A DNA stretch of 64,000 nt, from the NCBI GenBank assembly GCA_038260305.1, contig JBBSNY010000016.1:1-64000 (forward strand). Direction: 5' to 3'. Made by a program: the position numbers and the translations under genes. The notes under the pieces were generated by a model, which did no database searches, was not told the origin of the DNA, and saw nothing but the letters and a program-made list of their open reading frames with translations. Positions 50,678 to 59,119 of the stretch are shown in pieces (the first letter of the stretch is position 1; each line of letters starts with the position of its first letter). The stretch comes from CADCVQ01 sp038260305. GTDB taxonomy: Bacteria; Actinomycetota; Thermoleophilia; Solirubrobacterales; Solirubrobacteraceae.

Positions 50678-51207
50678 GGGTCGTCGCGGGCACCTACGGT
50701 GGTCGCCGGCTCGTCGCGCCGCCGGGCGACACGACGCGGCCGACGAGCGACCGCGTGCGCGAGGCGCTGTTCAGCGTGCTCGGCCCGTCGATCGCCGGCG
50801 CGCGCGTGCTCGACCTCTACGCCGGCTCGGGCGCGCTCGGCATCGAGGCGCTGTCGCGCGGCGCCGCCGTGGCGGTGTTCGTCGACCGCTCGCCGCCGGC
50901 GATCAAGGCGATCCGCGCCAACCTCGCGGCGCTCGCGATCGAGGCCGACGTGCGCCGCTCGGAGTCCTTGCAGGCCCTGCGCGCAGCGGCGGCGCGGGGA
51001 GAGGCATACGATCTCGTGTTCCTCGACCCTCCCTACCGGCGCGCCGCCGAGCTGGGGCGGGAGCTCTCGGGGGCGCTGCCCGCGGTGCTCGCACCGGCGG
51101 CCCGCGTCGTCAGCGAGAGCGACCGTCGCGACCCGTTGTCGCTCGCATTGCCCTTGTCCGACGAGCGCCGCTACGGCGACACCGTCATCCGCATCCATGA
51201 ACGCTGA
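50674..51207 (+). CDS. rsmD: 16S rRNA (guanine-966-N2)-methyltransferase
   Basis: RsmD methylates G966 of 16S rRNA. The 177-residue protein shows RVVAGTYGGRRLVAPPGDTTRPTSDRVREALFSVLG in the expected N-terminal position (read as two adjoining motifs), SAM site VLDLYAGSGALGIEALSRGA, and catalytic VFLDPPYRR. GTG 50674 overlaps the recG stop. The coaD ATG at 51197 lies inside its 3' end (11-nt overlap), so the three genes are coupled. Confidence 0.95.
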   Translation: MRVVAGTYGGRRLVAPPGDTTRPTSDRVREALFSVLGPSIAGARVLDLYAGSGALGIEALSRGAAVAVFVDRSPPAIKAIRANLAALAIEADVRRSESLQALRAAAARGEAYDLVFLDPPYRRAAELGRELSGALPAVLAPAARVVSESDRRDPLSLALPLSDERRYGDTVIRIHER

Positions 51208-51694
51208 CCACCGCATCGCCGTCTGCCCGGGCTCCTACGACCCGATCACGAACGGCCACCTCGATGTCATCTCGCGCACCGCGTGGCTCTTCGACGAGGT
51301 CGTCGTCGGCGTCGTCAACGTGCCGATCCGCAAGGGCAAGACGCTGTTTTCAATCGACGAGCGCCTGAGCTTCATCGAGGAGGCGACCGCGCATCTCGCG
51401 GGCGTCCGCGCAGTCGCGTTCTCGACGCTCGTCGTCGACTTCGCGCGCGCACAGGGGTCGAAGGTCATCGTGAAGGGACTGCGGGCGATCTCCGACTTCG
51501 AGTACGAGTTCGAGATGCACCAGCTCAACCGCCACCAGGCGCCGGACATCGACACGCTCTATCTCATGGCCAGCCCGCAGTACAGCTTCCTGAGCTCGAG
51601 CGGAATCAAGGAGCTGGCCATGTTCGGTGGAGCGATCGAGGGGTTGGTCCCGGACCGGGTTGCCGCGCGTTTGAAGGAAGAGCTCGGCCGCTAG
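51197..51694 (+). CDS. coaD: Phosphopantetheine adenylyltransferase
   Basis: Penultimate step of coenzyme A synthesis. The 165-residue protein has the nucleotidyltransferase signature CPGSYDPITNGHLDVISR (the TxGH motif as TNGH), RKGKTLFSIDERL, VKGLRAISDFEYEFEMHQLNR and MASPQYSFLSSSGIKEL. It is complete and ends at TAG 51694. Its last 138 nt occur again, degenerate, 851 nt downstream of that stop (52546-52683), on the far side of a methyltransferase gene. Confidence 0.97.
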   Translation: MNADHRIAVCPGSYDPITNGHLDVISRTAWLFDEVVVGVVNVPIRKGKTLFSIDERLSFIEEATAHLAGVRAVAFSTLVVDFARAQGSKVIVKGLRAISDFEYEFEMHQLNRHQAPDIDTLYLMASPQYSFLSSSGIKELAMFGGAIEGLVPDRVAARLKEELGR

Positions 51695-51695
51695 G

Positions 51696-52535
51696 ATGGC
51701 CTCCGCGACGGCCAAGCTGCGTCACAGCCGAGCACACGCCGCGAAGCTCAGGCGGCTCGCGATCAGCCTCTATCGCAGCACGCCCGAGAAGCTCGTCAGC
51801 GAGGCGCGCTACCGGATCGGTCCACGACGGCGCAACGTCCCGCTCCCGATCACGGTCGAGTTCCTGCGCTCGCCCGAGTACGCGGAGATCATGAACCGCC
51901 ATGTCCCGTACGACGGCGACTACGGCCTGCATGAGGCGCAGACCGCGACGAAGAGCTTCATGTACCGAGCGTTCAAAATGGAGGCGCGGCTGCGGGCGTA
52001 CTGCTGGCGCGGGGTGCAGGAGCACCTCGATCTCATCCTCGAGCACTTCGCGTCGTCGCCCGGGCCGGTTGTCGATCTCGGGGGCGCCGCCGCGCCGTTC
52101 GGCCTCGGGTCGGTCGTCGTCGATCGCCTGAAGCAGGACATCGACGGCAACGACGTTCTGTACGCGTCGCTCGACGAGCTGCCCGAGCGACCCGGGGTCG
52201 TCATCACGTCGCACACGCTGGAGCACATCCCCGAGCTCGAAGACGTGCTCGAGCAGGTCGCGACGATCCTGCTGCCCGGCGGCATGCTGATCGCGTTCGT
52301 ACCGGCCTTCTCATGCGAGCGCTGGCGCGTCGGCGCGCACAGCCATGCCGCTTTCGGCGACCACGCGTGGACCTTCGGCCTGCGCGACACGCCGAACCTG
52401 CCTGCCGGTCTGCTGCGCTACGTCGAGATCGACGCGCTGCTGGAGCGCTGGTTCGATCTCGAGCTCGCACGCTACTGCGGCGACGACAGCATCGTGCTCG
52501 TCGGCCGTCCGCACGCGTCCGCGGGGACGTCGTAG
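51696..52535 (+). CDS. SAM methyltransferase-like protein inserted after coaD
   Basis: The 279-residue protein has a basic N-terminus and a class I methyltransferase core: PVVDLGGAAAPFG as a weak motif I, VITSHTLEHIPELEDVLEQV (motif IV/helix), LPGGMLIAFVPAFSCERWR and a C-terminal DALLERWFDLELARYCGDDSIVLVG. Related proteins occur in glycan and lipid clusters. It starts 1 nt after the coaD stop and is followed by a duplicated, decayed coaD 3' end, so it appears to be a captured cassette between coaD and its ancestral neighbour at 52701. Confidence 0.75.
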   Translation: MASATAKLRHSRAHAAKLRRLAISLYRSTPEKLVSEARYRIGPRRRNVPLPITVEFLRSPEYAEIMNRHVPYDGDYGLHEAQTATKSFMYRAFKMEARLRAYCWRGVQEHLDLILEHFASSPGPVVDLGGAAAPFGLGSVVVDRLKQDIDGNDVLYASLDELPERPGVVITSHTLEHIPELEDVLEQVATILLPGGMLIAFVPAFSCERWRVGAHSHAAFGDHAWTFGLRDTPNLPAGLLRYVEIDALLERWFDLELARYCGDDSIVLVGRPHASAGTS

Positions 52536-52545
52536 CGTCGCGCAG

Positions 52546-52683
52546 CTCTACCTCGGGCCCGGCCCTCAGTACAGTTCCCTGAGCTCAGGCGCAATCAACG
52601 AGCCTGCCAGGTTCGGTGGAGCCATCGACGGGTTGGCCTGAGACCGGGTTGCCGCGCGCTTGAAGGAAGAGCTCGGCCGCTAG
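52546..52683 (+). pseudogene. Degenerate second copy of the coaD 3' end
   Basis: These 138 nt align without gaps to 51557-51694, the last 45 codons and stop of coaD, with 22 differences by my count (about 84% identity). The final 30 nt are nearly perfect (one change). An in-frame TGA (after GAIDGLA) shows it is not coding. It marks a duplication that brackets the methyltransferase gene. Confidence 0.9.
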
Positions 52684-52700
52684 CGAACAGAGGCATTGCC

Positions 52701-53165
52701 ATGGACGTCCTCGTACTCATCGACAAGCTCGACGACTTGGTGCACAACGCCAAGCTCGTTCCGATGACCGGTCAGGTTCGCGTCGACAAGGACGAGATCT
52801 ACGACATCCTCGACCAGATGCGTGCCACGATCCCCGAAGAGATCAAGCAGGCGCGCTGGATCGTCAAGGAGCGTCAGGAGATGCTCGCCGAGGCCAAGCG
52901 CGAGGCCGAGCGGGTCGTCAAGGAGGCGCGCGAGCGCCAGGATCAGCTCGTCGGCCAGGAAGAGGTCACCAAGCAGGCCGAGCGCGCCGCCGAGGACATC
53001 GTCGAGGACGCCCGCGCCCGCGAGCGCGAGATCCGCCTCGGCGCCGAGGACTACGCCGACGAGATCCTCAACACGCTCGAGGTCAACCTTTCGAAGTTCA
53101 TCGCGGCCGTTCAGCGCGGGCGCGAGCGTCTGCAGGGCAAGGACGAGCCGGCCGAAGTCCGCTGA
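52701..53165 (+). CDS. Coiled-coil protein, DivIVA/AtpF-like
   Basis: The 154-residue protein has an N-terminal conserved part MDVLVLIDKLDDLVHNAKLV with VRVDKDEIYDILDQMRATIPEEIKQARWIVKER split along one helix, then a long charged coiled coil (AEAKREAERVVKEARERQ; ADEILNTLEVNLSKFI). Homologues in actinobacteria follow coaD and are usually described as DivIVA- or ATP-synthase-b-like. A role in the cell envelope or septum scaffold is inferred. ATG 52701 follows AGAGG. Confidence 0.8.
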   Translation: MDVLVLIDKLDDLVHNAKLVPMTGQVRVDKDEIYDILDQMRATIPEEIKQARWIVKERQEMLAEAKREAERVVKEARERQDQLVGQEEVTKQAERAAEDIVEDARAREREIRLGAEDYADEILNTLEVNLSKFIAAVQRGRERLQGKDEPAEVR

Positions 53166-53202
53166 GCGTCGCGGCGCCCGCCGCAGCGCTCGTCCGCATC
53201 CG

Positions 53203-53721
53203 TCAGTCGAGCTTCAGCTCGGACAGCTTCGCCCAGCGCGGGTCGGGCGCGCGCTCGTGCGCGTGGTCGGGCCCCGCGTGGTTGAGGTCGACGCCGCAGA
53301 TCGCGCACAGCCCGGCGCAGTCGTCCCGGCACAACAGCTGCGACGGCAGTGCGAGCACGAGCGCGTCGCGCGCCCAGCCGTGCATGTCGAGGACGTCCTC
53401 GACGACGTAGGGGCTCGACAGCTCGTCGCCACCGCCCGGCTGATCGACCTCGCGCGAGTCGACCGCGACGCGTGGCTCGGCCGGCTCGAGACAGCGCATG
53501 CACGGCCCGCGCAGCGACGCCCCGAAGCGCAGCCGCAGCGCGTAGCCGCCGCGCGTCATCGCCGAGATGTCGAGCACGGAGGCCACGACGTCGGGCTCGA
53601 TCTCGTACGTCTCGCCGCCGAAGCGCAGCGCGTCGAGGGCGACGTTGAGCTCGAGCCGGCGGCCCTCGCCGGAGTCCAGGCGCAGGCGCCCGAGGTCGAA
53701 GCTGTCGGTGCGGGCGGGCAT
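53203..53721 (-). CDS. YceD/DUF177-family protein
   Basis: The 172-residue protein has the DUF177 pattern: an N-terminal beta domain (FDLGRLRLDSGEGRRLELNV), CMRCLEP, and a C-terminal Cys cluster LLCRDDCAGLCAICGVDLN. YceD proteins help in 23S rRNA accumulation and normally sit directly upstream of rpmF (L32). Here no rpmF follows: the downstream side is the convergent coiled-coil gene. A TAGCCT box lies 9 nt before the ATG. The gene is convergent with 52701, separated by 37 nt. Confidence 0.88.
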   Translation of the reverse strand: MPARTDSFDLGRLRLDSGEGRRLELNVALDALRFGGETYEIEPDVVASVLDISAMTRGGYALRLRFGASLRGPCMRCLEPAEPRVAVDSREVDQPGGGDELSSPYVVEDVLDMHGWARDALVLALPSQLLCRDDCAGLCAICGVDLNHAGPDHAHERAPDPRWAKLSELKLD

Positions 53722-53747
53722 CTGTGACCCAGGCTAGAGGGTCGCGC

Positions 53748-55424
53748 TCACGGGCCCGCCGGCTCGGGTTCGACGCCCGCCGGCTCGGGCTCAAGACCGG
53801 CGAGCTCGCGCTTCAGCACCTTGCCGGTCTCGCCGCGCGGCAGCGCGTCGACGAACACCACCTCGCGCGGAACCTTGAAGGCCGCGAGCGTGCGCCGCAC
53901 ATGCTGCCTGACGTCGCTCTCGGCGAGTATCGGAGCGCCCGGCGAGCGCACGACGAAGGCCTTCAGGCGGCGCTCGAAGCGCTCGTCGGCGACCGCGACG
54001 ACGGCGACCTCATCGACGCCGTCCATGCACGTGACGACGTCCTCGACCTCGCGCGGGAAGACGTTCTCGCCGCCGGAGACGATCATCTCGTCGTCGCGGC
54101 CGTCGATGAACAGGCGCCCATCCTCGTCGAAGCGCCCGATGTCGCCGGACGCCAGCAGACCGTCGATCGACGGCTTCCCGCCGCCCCCGGTGTAGCCCTC
54201 GAAAGCCAGCTCGGAGCCGACGAAGATCCGCCCGCGCTCGCCGGCGGGCAGCTCGCAGTCGTCGTCGCCGTACACGCGCACGATCGTGCCGCGCGGGGGG
54301 CGCCCGGCCGTGCCCGGCGCGGCGCGCAGATCGGCGGGCGTGGCGACCGTCGCCCACGCCACCTCGGTCGATCCGTAGAGGTTGTAGAGAACGTCGCCGA
54401 ACGCGTCCATCACGTCGGTGGCGAGCTCGCCGGGCAGCGCCGAGCCGCTCGCCGCGATGACGCGCAGCGCGCCGGTGTCGTCGCGGCCGAGGACCTTCGG
54501 CCCGAGTTCGAGGATCCGCTGGAGCATGACCGGCACGACGATCAGCGCCGTGCAGCCGTGCTCGTCGATCGCGCGCAGCGTCTGCTCGGCGTCGAAGCGG
54601 CGGCGCAGGACGAGCGTCGAGGACAGCCCGCCGGCGATGACGAGGTGCGCGAGCCCCCACGAGTGAAACAGCGGTGCCGCGATCATCGTGCGCTCGCGGG
54701 CGTGCAGCGGGATCATCGACAACAGGCCGGCCATCGGGTCCAGCGACGAGGGCTGGCGGCGCAGCGCGCCCTTCGGCGCGCCGGTCGTGCCGCTCGTCAG
54801 CAGCACGATGCGACCCGGCTGCGACGGCGGGTCGAGCGGCTCGCGGTCGTGGCTGTCGATGAGCTGCTCGATCGAGGTGGCGTCGATGTCGGCGCCGGCG
54901 TTCGCGTCCGCGTTCGCGCGCTCGGGCCGGGTGACGAAGCGCAGCCGCGCAGCTGCCGCCTCGTGGGCCGCCGTAGCGAACTCGGCGTCGTGGACGATCG
55001 CCAGCGCGCCCTCGCGCCGGCAGACCTCGACGACCTGTGGTGCGGCGAAGGCGGTGTTCAGCAGCAGCGCGTGCGCCCCGAGCTTCGAGCAGGCGACGAG
55101 CGCCTCGACGAAGCCGCTGTGGTTGCGGCACATGATCGCGACGACGTCGTTCTCGACGACGCCCGCCGCCCGCAGCCCGCGCGCGAGCGCGTTCGTGCGC
55201 CGGTGGACCTCGTCGAACGTCAGCGAGCCGTGGTCGTCGATGATCGCGATCGCATCCGGGTGGGAGATCGCCGAGACGGTGTAGCCGGCGGCGATCGTCG
55301 CCCCCCACTGCCGCAGGGTCTGCAGCGAGCGCGCGACCCGGTTCGGGCGGTTGGGTGCGAACATGCCCGTCGCGATCAGCGTGCGCGCGGTGAAGGCCTT
55401 CGTTGCGAGCCGGTCACGGCGCAT
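53748..55424 (-). CDS. AMP-forming acyl-CoA synthetase
   Basis: The 558-residue enzyme activates a carboxylic acid with ATP and CoA. Motifs: P-loop LLTSGTTGAPKGALRR, VLYNLYGSTEVAWATVA, WLASGDIGRFDE-type hinge (read LLASGDIGRFDEDGRLFIDGRDDEMI in parts), GGENVFPREVEDVV and the catalytic Lys in LPRGETGKVLKREL. Length and order are normal for fatty or aryl acyl-CoA ligases. A TAGATT box is 7 nt before ATG 55424. No beta-oxidation genes adjoin, so the substrate is not predictable. Confidence 0.92.
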   Translation of the reverse strand: MRRDRLATKAFTARTLIATGMFAPNRPNRVARSLQTLRQWGATIAAGYTVSAISHPDAIAIIDDHGSLTFDEVHRRTNALARGLRAAGVVENDVVAIMCRNHSGFVEALVACSKLGAHALLLNTAFAAPQVVEVCRREGALAIVHDAEFATAAHEAAAARLRFVTRPERANADANAGADIDATSIEQLIDSHDREPLDPPSQPGRIVLLTSGTTGAPKGALRRQPSSLDPMAGLLSMIPLHARERTMIAAPLFHSWGLAHLVIAGGLSSTLVLRRRFDAEQTLRAIDEHGCTALIVVPVMLQRILELGPKVLGRDDTGALRVIAASGSALPGELATDVMDAFGDVLYNLYGSTEVAWATVATPADLRAAPGTAGRPPRGTIVRVYGDDDCELPAGERGRIFVGSELAFEGYTGGGGKPSIDGLLASGDIGRFDEDGRLFIDGRDDEMIVSGGENVFPREVEDVVTCMDGVDEVAVVAVADERFERRLKAFVVRSPGAPILAESDVRQHVRRTLAAFKVPREVVFVDALPRGETGKVLKRELAGLEPEPAGVEPEPAGP

Positions 55425-55479
55425 GGCCTCGAATCTATTACGGCGCGACGTGCGGTCGGGCGGGCGGGGCGTGGCCGTG

Positions 55480-56409
55480 TCAGGGCAGGTGCAGGTCGCC
55501 GGGCACGGCGCCGCGCTCGATCAGGCCGTGGATGTCGGCCGCGCGGCGCGGATTGAGGTACACGTGGCGCTGGCCGACGCTGGGCTTCTCGCTCAGCAGG
55601 CCGGCCTCGAGCAGCGCCTCGCCGACCTCGTCGGCGAGCGCGCGGTCGTTGCCGGCGAATCCGCGCGCGAGATGGCGGTAGTCGGTGTGGTAGCCGCCCC
55701 ACTTGCCCATCCCGTTCAGGCGCTGGAGGATCCGGCGGGCGATCCGCCGCGCCGGCTGGGGATCGTCGTGCGGGCGCGCGGCGCCGGCGTCGTGCAGCTC
55801 CAGGGCGGCGAGCACGGCGTCCTCGTGCTCGGCGACAGACGCCGCTTCGGCGGGGCGGCCGCCGAAGCGCGCGATCGCCTCCGCGCTGCGCAATGGCTGG
55901 GCGATCGGCGCCCGCCAGTCCGTGGCTTCGACCACCTCCGCCGGCAGCGCGAGCGCGCGCGCCCGCAGCCGCGCGACGCCGGCGACCTGCTCCTCGAAGG
56001 CGATCACCGCGAGCTCGGCGTCCTCCTCACAGCCCGTCGGCAGGCGAAGCGCCAGATGGCCCTCGCGCTCGCCGCAGCGCAGCAGCAGGTCCGCGGGCCC
56101 GGCCGGCGCCGGCGGCTGCGCGATCTCGACGAGCGCCCCGACGGACGCGGCGACGAGCAGCCACGAGCGCTCGCTCACGGCGTCGGCGTCGGCGCGCAGC
56201 GCGGCCGAGACGGGCACGACCGCGAGCAGCGCCTCGGGCGCAGCGGCGAAGGCGACAAGGACCGGCTGCTCGCGCCCGGAGCGCGCGAGCGCGAGCTCGC
56301 GCTCGGAGCGTGCGAGATCCTCGCGCAGCAGCGCGCGCAGCTGGGCGAAGCGCTCCCGCGGCGCGGCGGTGCCGCCGGCCTCCTCGAGCGCGCTCGCAAG
56401 GGGATACAT
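55480..56409 (-). CDS. Hypothetical protein, 309 aa
   Basis: Not recognised. The soluble protein is rich in Ala, Leu, Arg and Glu, with a helical N-terminus (LASALEEAGGTAAPRERFAQLRALLREDLARSE split into helices), a middle beta/alpha part (LLVAASVGALVEIAQPP; AELAVIAFEEQVAGV) and a more conserved-looking end LNGMGKWGGYHTDYRHLARGF followed by VYLNPRRAADIHGLIERG. That end resembles a small winged-helix element. ATG 56409 is fixed by TAGGCT 7 nt upstream. It is divergent from the phosphatase gene. Confidence 0.65.
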   Translation of the reverse strand: MYPLASALEEAGGTAAPRERFAQLRALLREDLARSERELALARSGREQPVLVAFAAAPEALLAVVPVSAALRADADAVSERSWLLVAASVGALVEIAQPPAPAGPADLLLRCGEREGHLALRLPTGCEEDAELAVIAFEEQVAGVARLRARALALPAEVVEATDWRAPIAQPLRSAEAIARFGGRPAEAASVAEHEDAVLAALELHDAGAARPHDDPQPARRIARRILQRLNGMGKWGGYHTDYRHLARGFAGNDRALADEVGEALLEAGLLSEKPSVGQRHVYLNPRRAADIHGLIERGAVPGDLHLP

Positions 56410-56510
56410 GGCACTGAGCCTAGAGCGGGGACGTGCCCGTCCGGGCCGGTCGAGGTGCGACGCGACGCTTGTCGCACGCGCGAGGGCGCGCACCGCGTAG
56501 GGTGCCCACG

Positions 56511-56996
56511 GTGTCCGGATGGTTCGAGCATTTCGGCTTCGCCGACGTCGGTGACGACCTCGTCATGGGCGCGTACCCGCAGGACGCCGACGATGTCGCG
56601 CAGCTCGTCGAGGCCGGGGTCAGCCGGGTCTTCAACCTCGTCCAGGATGTCGAGTACGACCCGGGCGCACGCGAGCTCTGCGTCGTCGCGCTGCACGAGG
56701 CGGGCATCGAGGAGAGCCGGCTCGAGCTCGTCGACTTCGGCAGCCTGAAGCCCGGCCAGATCGAGCTTGCCGCGCAGACCGTCATCGCCTGGCTGGACGA
56801 GGGCGAGCGCGTCTACGTGCACTGCCGCGCGGGCTGGCAGCGCTCGGCGACGGTCGTCGCCGCGGTGCTGACGCTGCGCGAGAAGCTCGCGCCGTGGAAG
56901 GCCCTCGAGACGATGCGCGATCGCAAGCCGACCGCGAATCCGCTGTCGCATCAGCGCGAGGACCTGTTCGACTGGTGGGACCTGCGCGAGACGTAG
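56511..56996 (+). CDS. Dual-specificity protein phosphatase-like
   Basis: The 161-residue protein has the Cys-based phosphatase loop HCRAGWQRSATVV (HCxxGxxRS type, with Cys and Arg in place), a plausible general acid Asp in ELVDFGSL, and the N-terminal LVMGAYPQDADDVAQLVEAGVSRVFNLVQD of eukaryote-like dual-specificity phosphatases in two adjoining motifs. It could oppose the Ser/Thr kinase at 44178, but that link is only inference. GTG 56511 is chosen; GTG 56502 is also possible. Confidence 0.82.
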   Translation: MSGWFEHFGFADVGDDLVMGAYPQDADDVAQLVEAGVSRVFNLVQDVEYDPGARELCVVALHEAGIEESRLELVDFGSLKPGQIELAAQTVIAWLDEGERVYVHCRAGWQRSATVVAAVLTLREKLAPWKALETMRDRKPTANPLSHQREDLFDWWDLRET

Positions 56997-57040
56997 CAGC
57001 GGTTTTCCGTCGGGGGCGGGGGTTACGGTAGAGCGTCGCC

Positions 57041-58318
57041 ATGGAAGCTGCCATTCGTCTCCCGATCACGCAGGTCTACGTCCACAAGGGGCGGCTGACG
57101 ATCGATCAGCTCGTCGTCGACGACGAGACGACCGTGCGGCTGGCCTCCGAGCGCGACGATCCCGTGCGCTTCGTGACCGAGGCGATCGAGATCGGTGCGC
57201 GCGTGCTCGACCGCGAGCTGACGGGGGCGAACGCGGAGTTCGTGCGAGCCGAGTTCGAGAAGACGGCCCGCGAGCTCGACGCGTCGTTCGTCGAGCGCGC
57301 GCGGCGCGTCGCCGAGCGCCTCGACGCCAAGGTCGACGAGGTCTTCGGGCCCGAGAACGGGCACGTCACGAAGGTGCTCGCGCGCCACTTCGGCGACGAG
57401 TCGTCGGTCGCCGTCCAGCACCGGATGCGGACCGTCCTCGACGAGGTTGCGCTCGGGATGCGCGAGGATCTGCGCAAGCAGTTCTCGTCCGACAACGCGT
57501 CCAATCCGCTGGCCGGCTTCCAGAACGCGCACCTCGCGGCGACGAAGCAGATCGCCGGGGTGCAGGCCGATACGTTGCGCGCGATGTCCGAGAAGCTCGA
57601 ACGGATGACGCTCGAGATCTCGCAGCTGCGTTCCGAGAAGCAGAAGCTTGCGGAGATCGCCGCGGTTGCGGAGAAGGGCACGGCGAAGGGTCGCTCCTAC
57701 GAGGAGGCGGTCGTCGTCGCGATCGACGCGATCGCCTCGGCTCAGGGCGATGACTGCGATGCGGTCGGCGACGTGCGCGGCGAGGGCGGGCGCAAGGGCG
57801 ACGTCGTCGTCGCGATCGACGCGTGCGCCGGCCCGGCGCGCGGGCGGATCGTCTTCGAGGCGAAGAACTCGCAGCTGTCGCGCAACCGCGCGCTCGCCGA
57901 GCTCGACGAGGCGCTCGAGACGCGAGGCGCGGACTTCGCGATCTTCGTCGTGCCGTCGGAGGACAAGCTGCCCGCCCGCACGCGTCCGCTGCGGGAGTTC
58001 AACGGCGACAAGATGTTCGTCGTCTACGACGCCGAGGAGGACTCGCGGCTCGCGCTCGAGGTCGCCTACGCGCTCGCCCGGGCGCGGGTGCTCATGAACC
58101 GCGGCGGCGTCGAGGCCGTGGATCCGGCGGCGGTACGGGTCGAGGTCGAGCGCGCGCTCGGCGCGATGGAGGACGTGCGGCGGATCAAGACCCAGCTCAC
58201 GAACGCCAGCAGCGGGATCGAGGCGGCGCGCGAGATCGTCGACTCGATGGCGCTCACGGTGCGCGGCCACCTGACGGACATCGAGCAGCTCCTGCGGGCC
58301 GCCGGCGCGCCCGCCTGA
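57041..58318 (+). CDS. Coiled-coil protein with PD-(D/E)XK-like nuclease domain
   Basis: The 425-residue protein has an N-terminal helical region, a coiled coil (about 185-215, SEKLERMTLEISQLRSEKQKLAEI) and a conserved alpha/beta core at about 225-330. In that core GRKGDVVVAI supplies an Asp and RIVFEAKNSQLSRNRALAELDEAL supplies ExK, the PD-(D/E)XK arrangement seen in RmuC and DUF2130 proteins. FAIFVVPSEDKLPARTRPL follows as a further strand. The C-terminus is helical. RmuC-like proteins limit DNA rearrangements; the role here is inferred. TACGGT lies 11 nt before the ATG. Confidence 0.7.
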   Translation: MEAAIRLPITQVYVHKGRLTIDQLVVDDETTVRLASERDDPVRFVTEAIEIGARVLDRELTGANAEFVRAEFEKTARELDASFVERARRVAERLDAKVDEVFGPENGHVTKVLARHFGDESSVAVQHRMRTVLDEVALGMREDLRKQFSSDNASNPLAGFQNAHLAATKQIAGVQADTLRAMSEKLERMTLEISQLRSEKQKLAEIAAVAEKGTAKGRSYEEAVVVAIDAIASAQGDDCDAVGDVRGEGGRKGDVVVAIDACAGPARGRIVFEAKNSQLSRNRALAELDEALETRGADFAIFVVPSEDKLPARTRPLREFNGDKMFVVYDAEEDSRLALEVAYALARARVLMNRGGVEAVDPAAVRVEVERALGAMEDVRRIKTQLTNASSGIEAAREIVDSMALTVRGHLTDIEQLLRAAGAPA

Positions 58319-58323
58319 GCCGG

Positions 58324-58426
58324 CCTCGCGTCGCGCCGGCGCGACAGCCGGCGCCGTCCTTGCGTCGCGCCGGCGCGGCAGCCGGAGCCCGGCCTCGCAG
58401 CGCACGCCGGCGGCCGCAAGAGCCCG
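58324..58426. repeat. Three imperfect tandem repeats of about 34 bp
   Basis: Units begin at 58324, 58358 and about 58393 and share CGTCGCGCCGGCGCG and CAGCCGG cores; the third copy is more diverged. They lie between two same-strand genes and can form GCCGG/CCGGC hairpins, so they may work as a terminator or are a decaying repeat. Confidence 0.75.
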
Positions 58427-58483
58427 GTGTCGCGGGGCGCACCCGGGGCCATCCGGTTGAGCCTCGCCGGTAGCCTCATCGCG

Positions 58484-59119
58484 GTGACGCGATCGGTGAT
58501 CTTCGACTGCGACGGCGTGCTCGTCGACACCGAGCTGATCTCGAACACCGTTCTCGCCGCGCTGCTGACCGAAGCCGGCATTCCGACGACGTACGAGGAC
58601 TGCATGCGCGACTTCCGCGGCCGCTCGCTGGAGTCGGTGTTCGCGATCGTGAGCGCCCGTGAGGGCCCACCACCCCCGGCCGACCTCCCGCAGCGCTACT
58701 ACGCCGAGGTCGAGGCGGTCTTCGCGCGCGAGCTCGAGCCGGTGCCGGGCGTCATCGCGGCACTCGATCGGATCGCGCTACCGACGTGCGTCGCCTCGAG
58801 CGGGCCGCACCACAAGATGGCCGTGACGCTGCGCACGACGGGCTTGTGGGAGCGCTTCGAGGGCCGGATCTTCAGCGCCAGCGAGGTCGCGGCGGGCAAG
58901 CCCGCGCCCGACCTCTTCCTGCACGCGGCCGCGCGGATGGGCTTCGACCCGGCCACGACGGCGGTCGTCGAGGACAGCCTCCCGGGCGTCGAGGCCGCGG
59001 TCGCCGCGGGCATGCGCGCGCTCGCGTTTGCCCGCCACAGCGATCCCTCGGAGCTCGCCGCCGCCGGCGGCGAGCCGTTTCTCGACATGTCCGAGCTGCC
59101 CGGTCTGCTGCAGGGATGA
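58484..59119 (+). CDS. HAD-superfamily phosphatase, beta-PGM-like
   Basis: The 211-residue hydrolase has HAD motif I VIFDCDGVLVDTEL, a helical cap (about 16-85), motif II in PTCVASSGPHHKM, motif III Lys in ASEVAAGKPAPDLFL and motif IV VVEDSLPGVEAAVAAG. It belongs to the phosphoglucomutase/phosphoglycolate phosphatase-like subfamily; substrate unknown. GTG 58484 is chosen because TAGCCT ends 7 nt upstream; the frame is open from 58427. Its stop overlaps the acylphosphatase start by 4 nt. Confidence 0.88.
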   Translation: MTRSVIFDCDGVLVDTELISNTVLAALLTEAGIPTTYEDCMRDFRGRSLESVFAIVSAREGPPPPADLPQRYYAEVEAVFARELEPVPGVIAALDRIALPTCVASSGPHHKMAVTLRTTGLWERFEGRIFSASEVAAGKPAPDLFLHAAARMGFDPATTAVVEDSLPGVEAAVAAGMRALAFARHSDPSELAAAGGEPFLDMSELPGLLQG

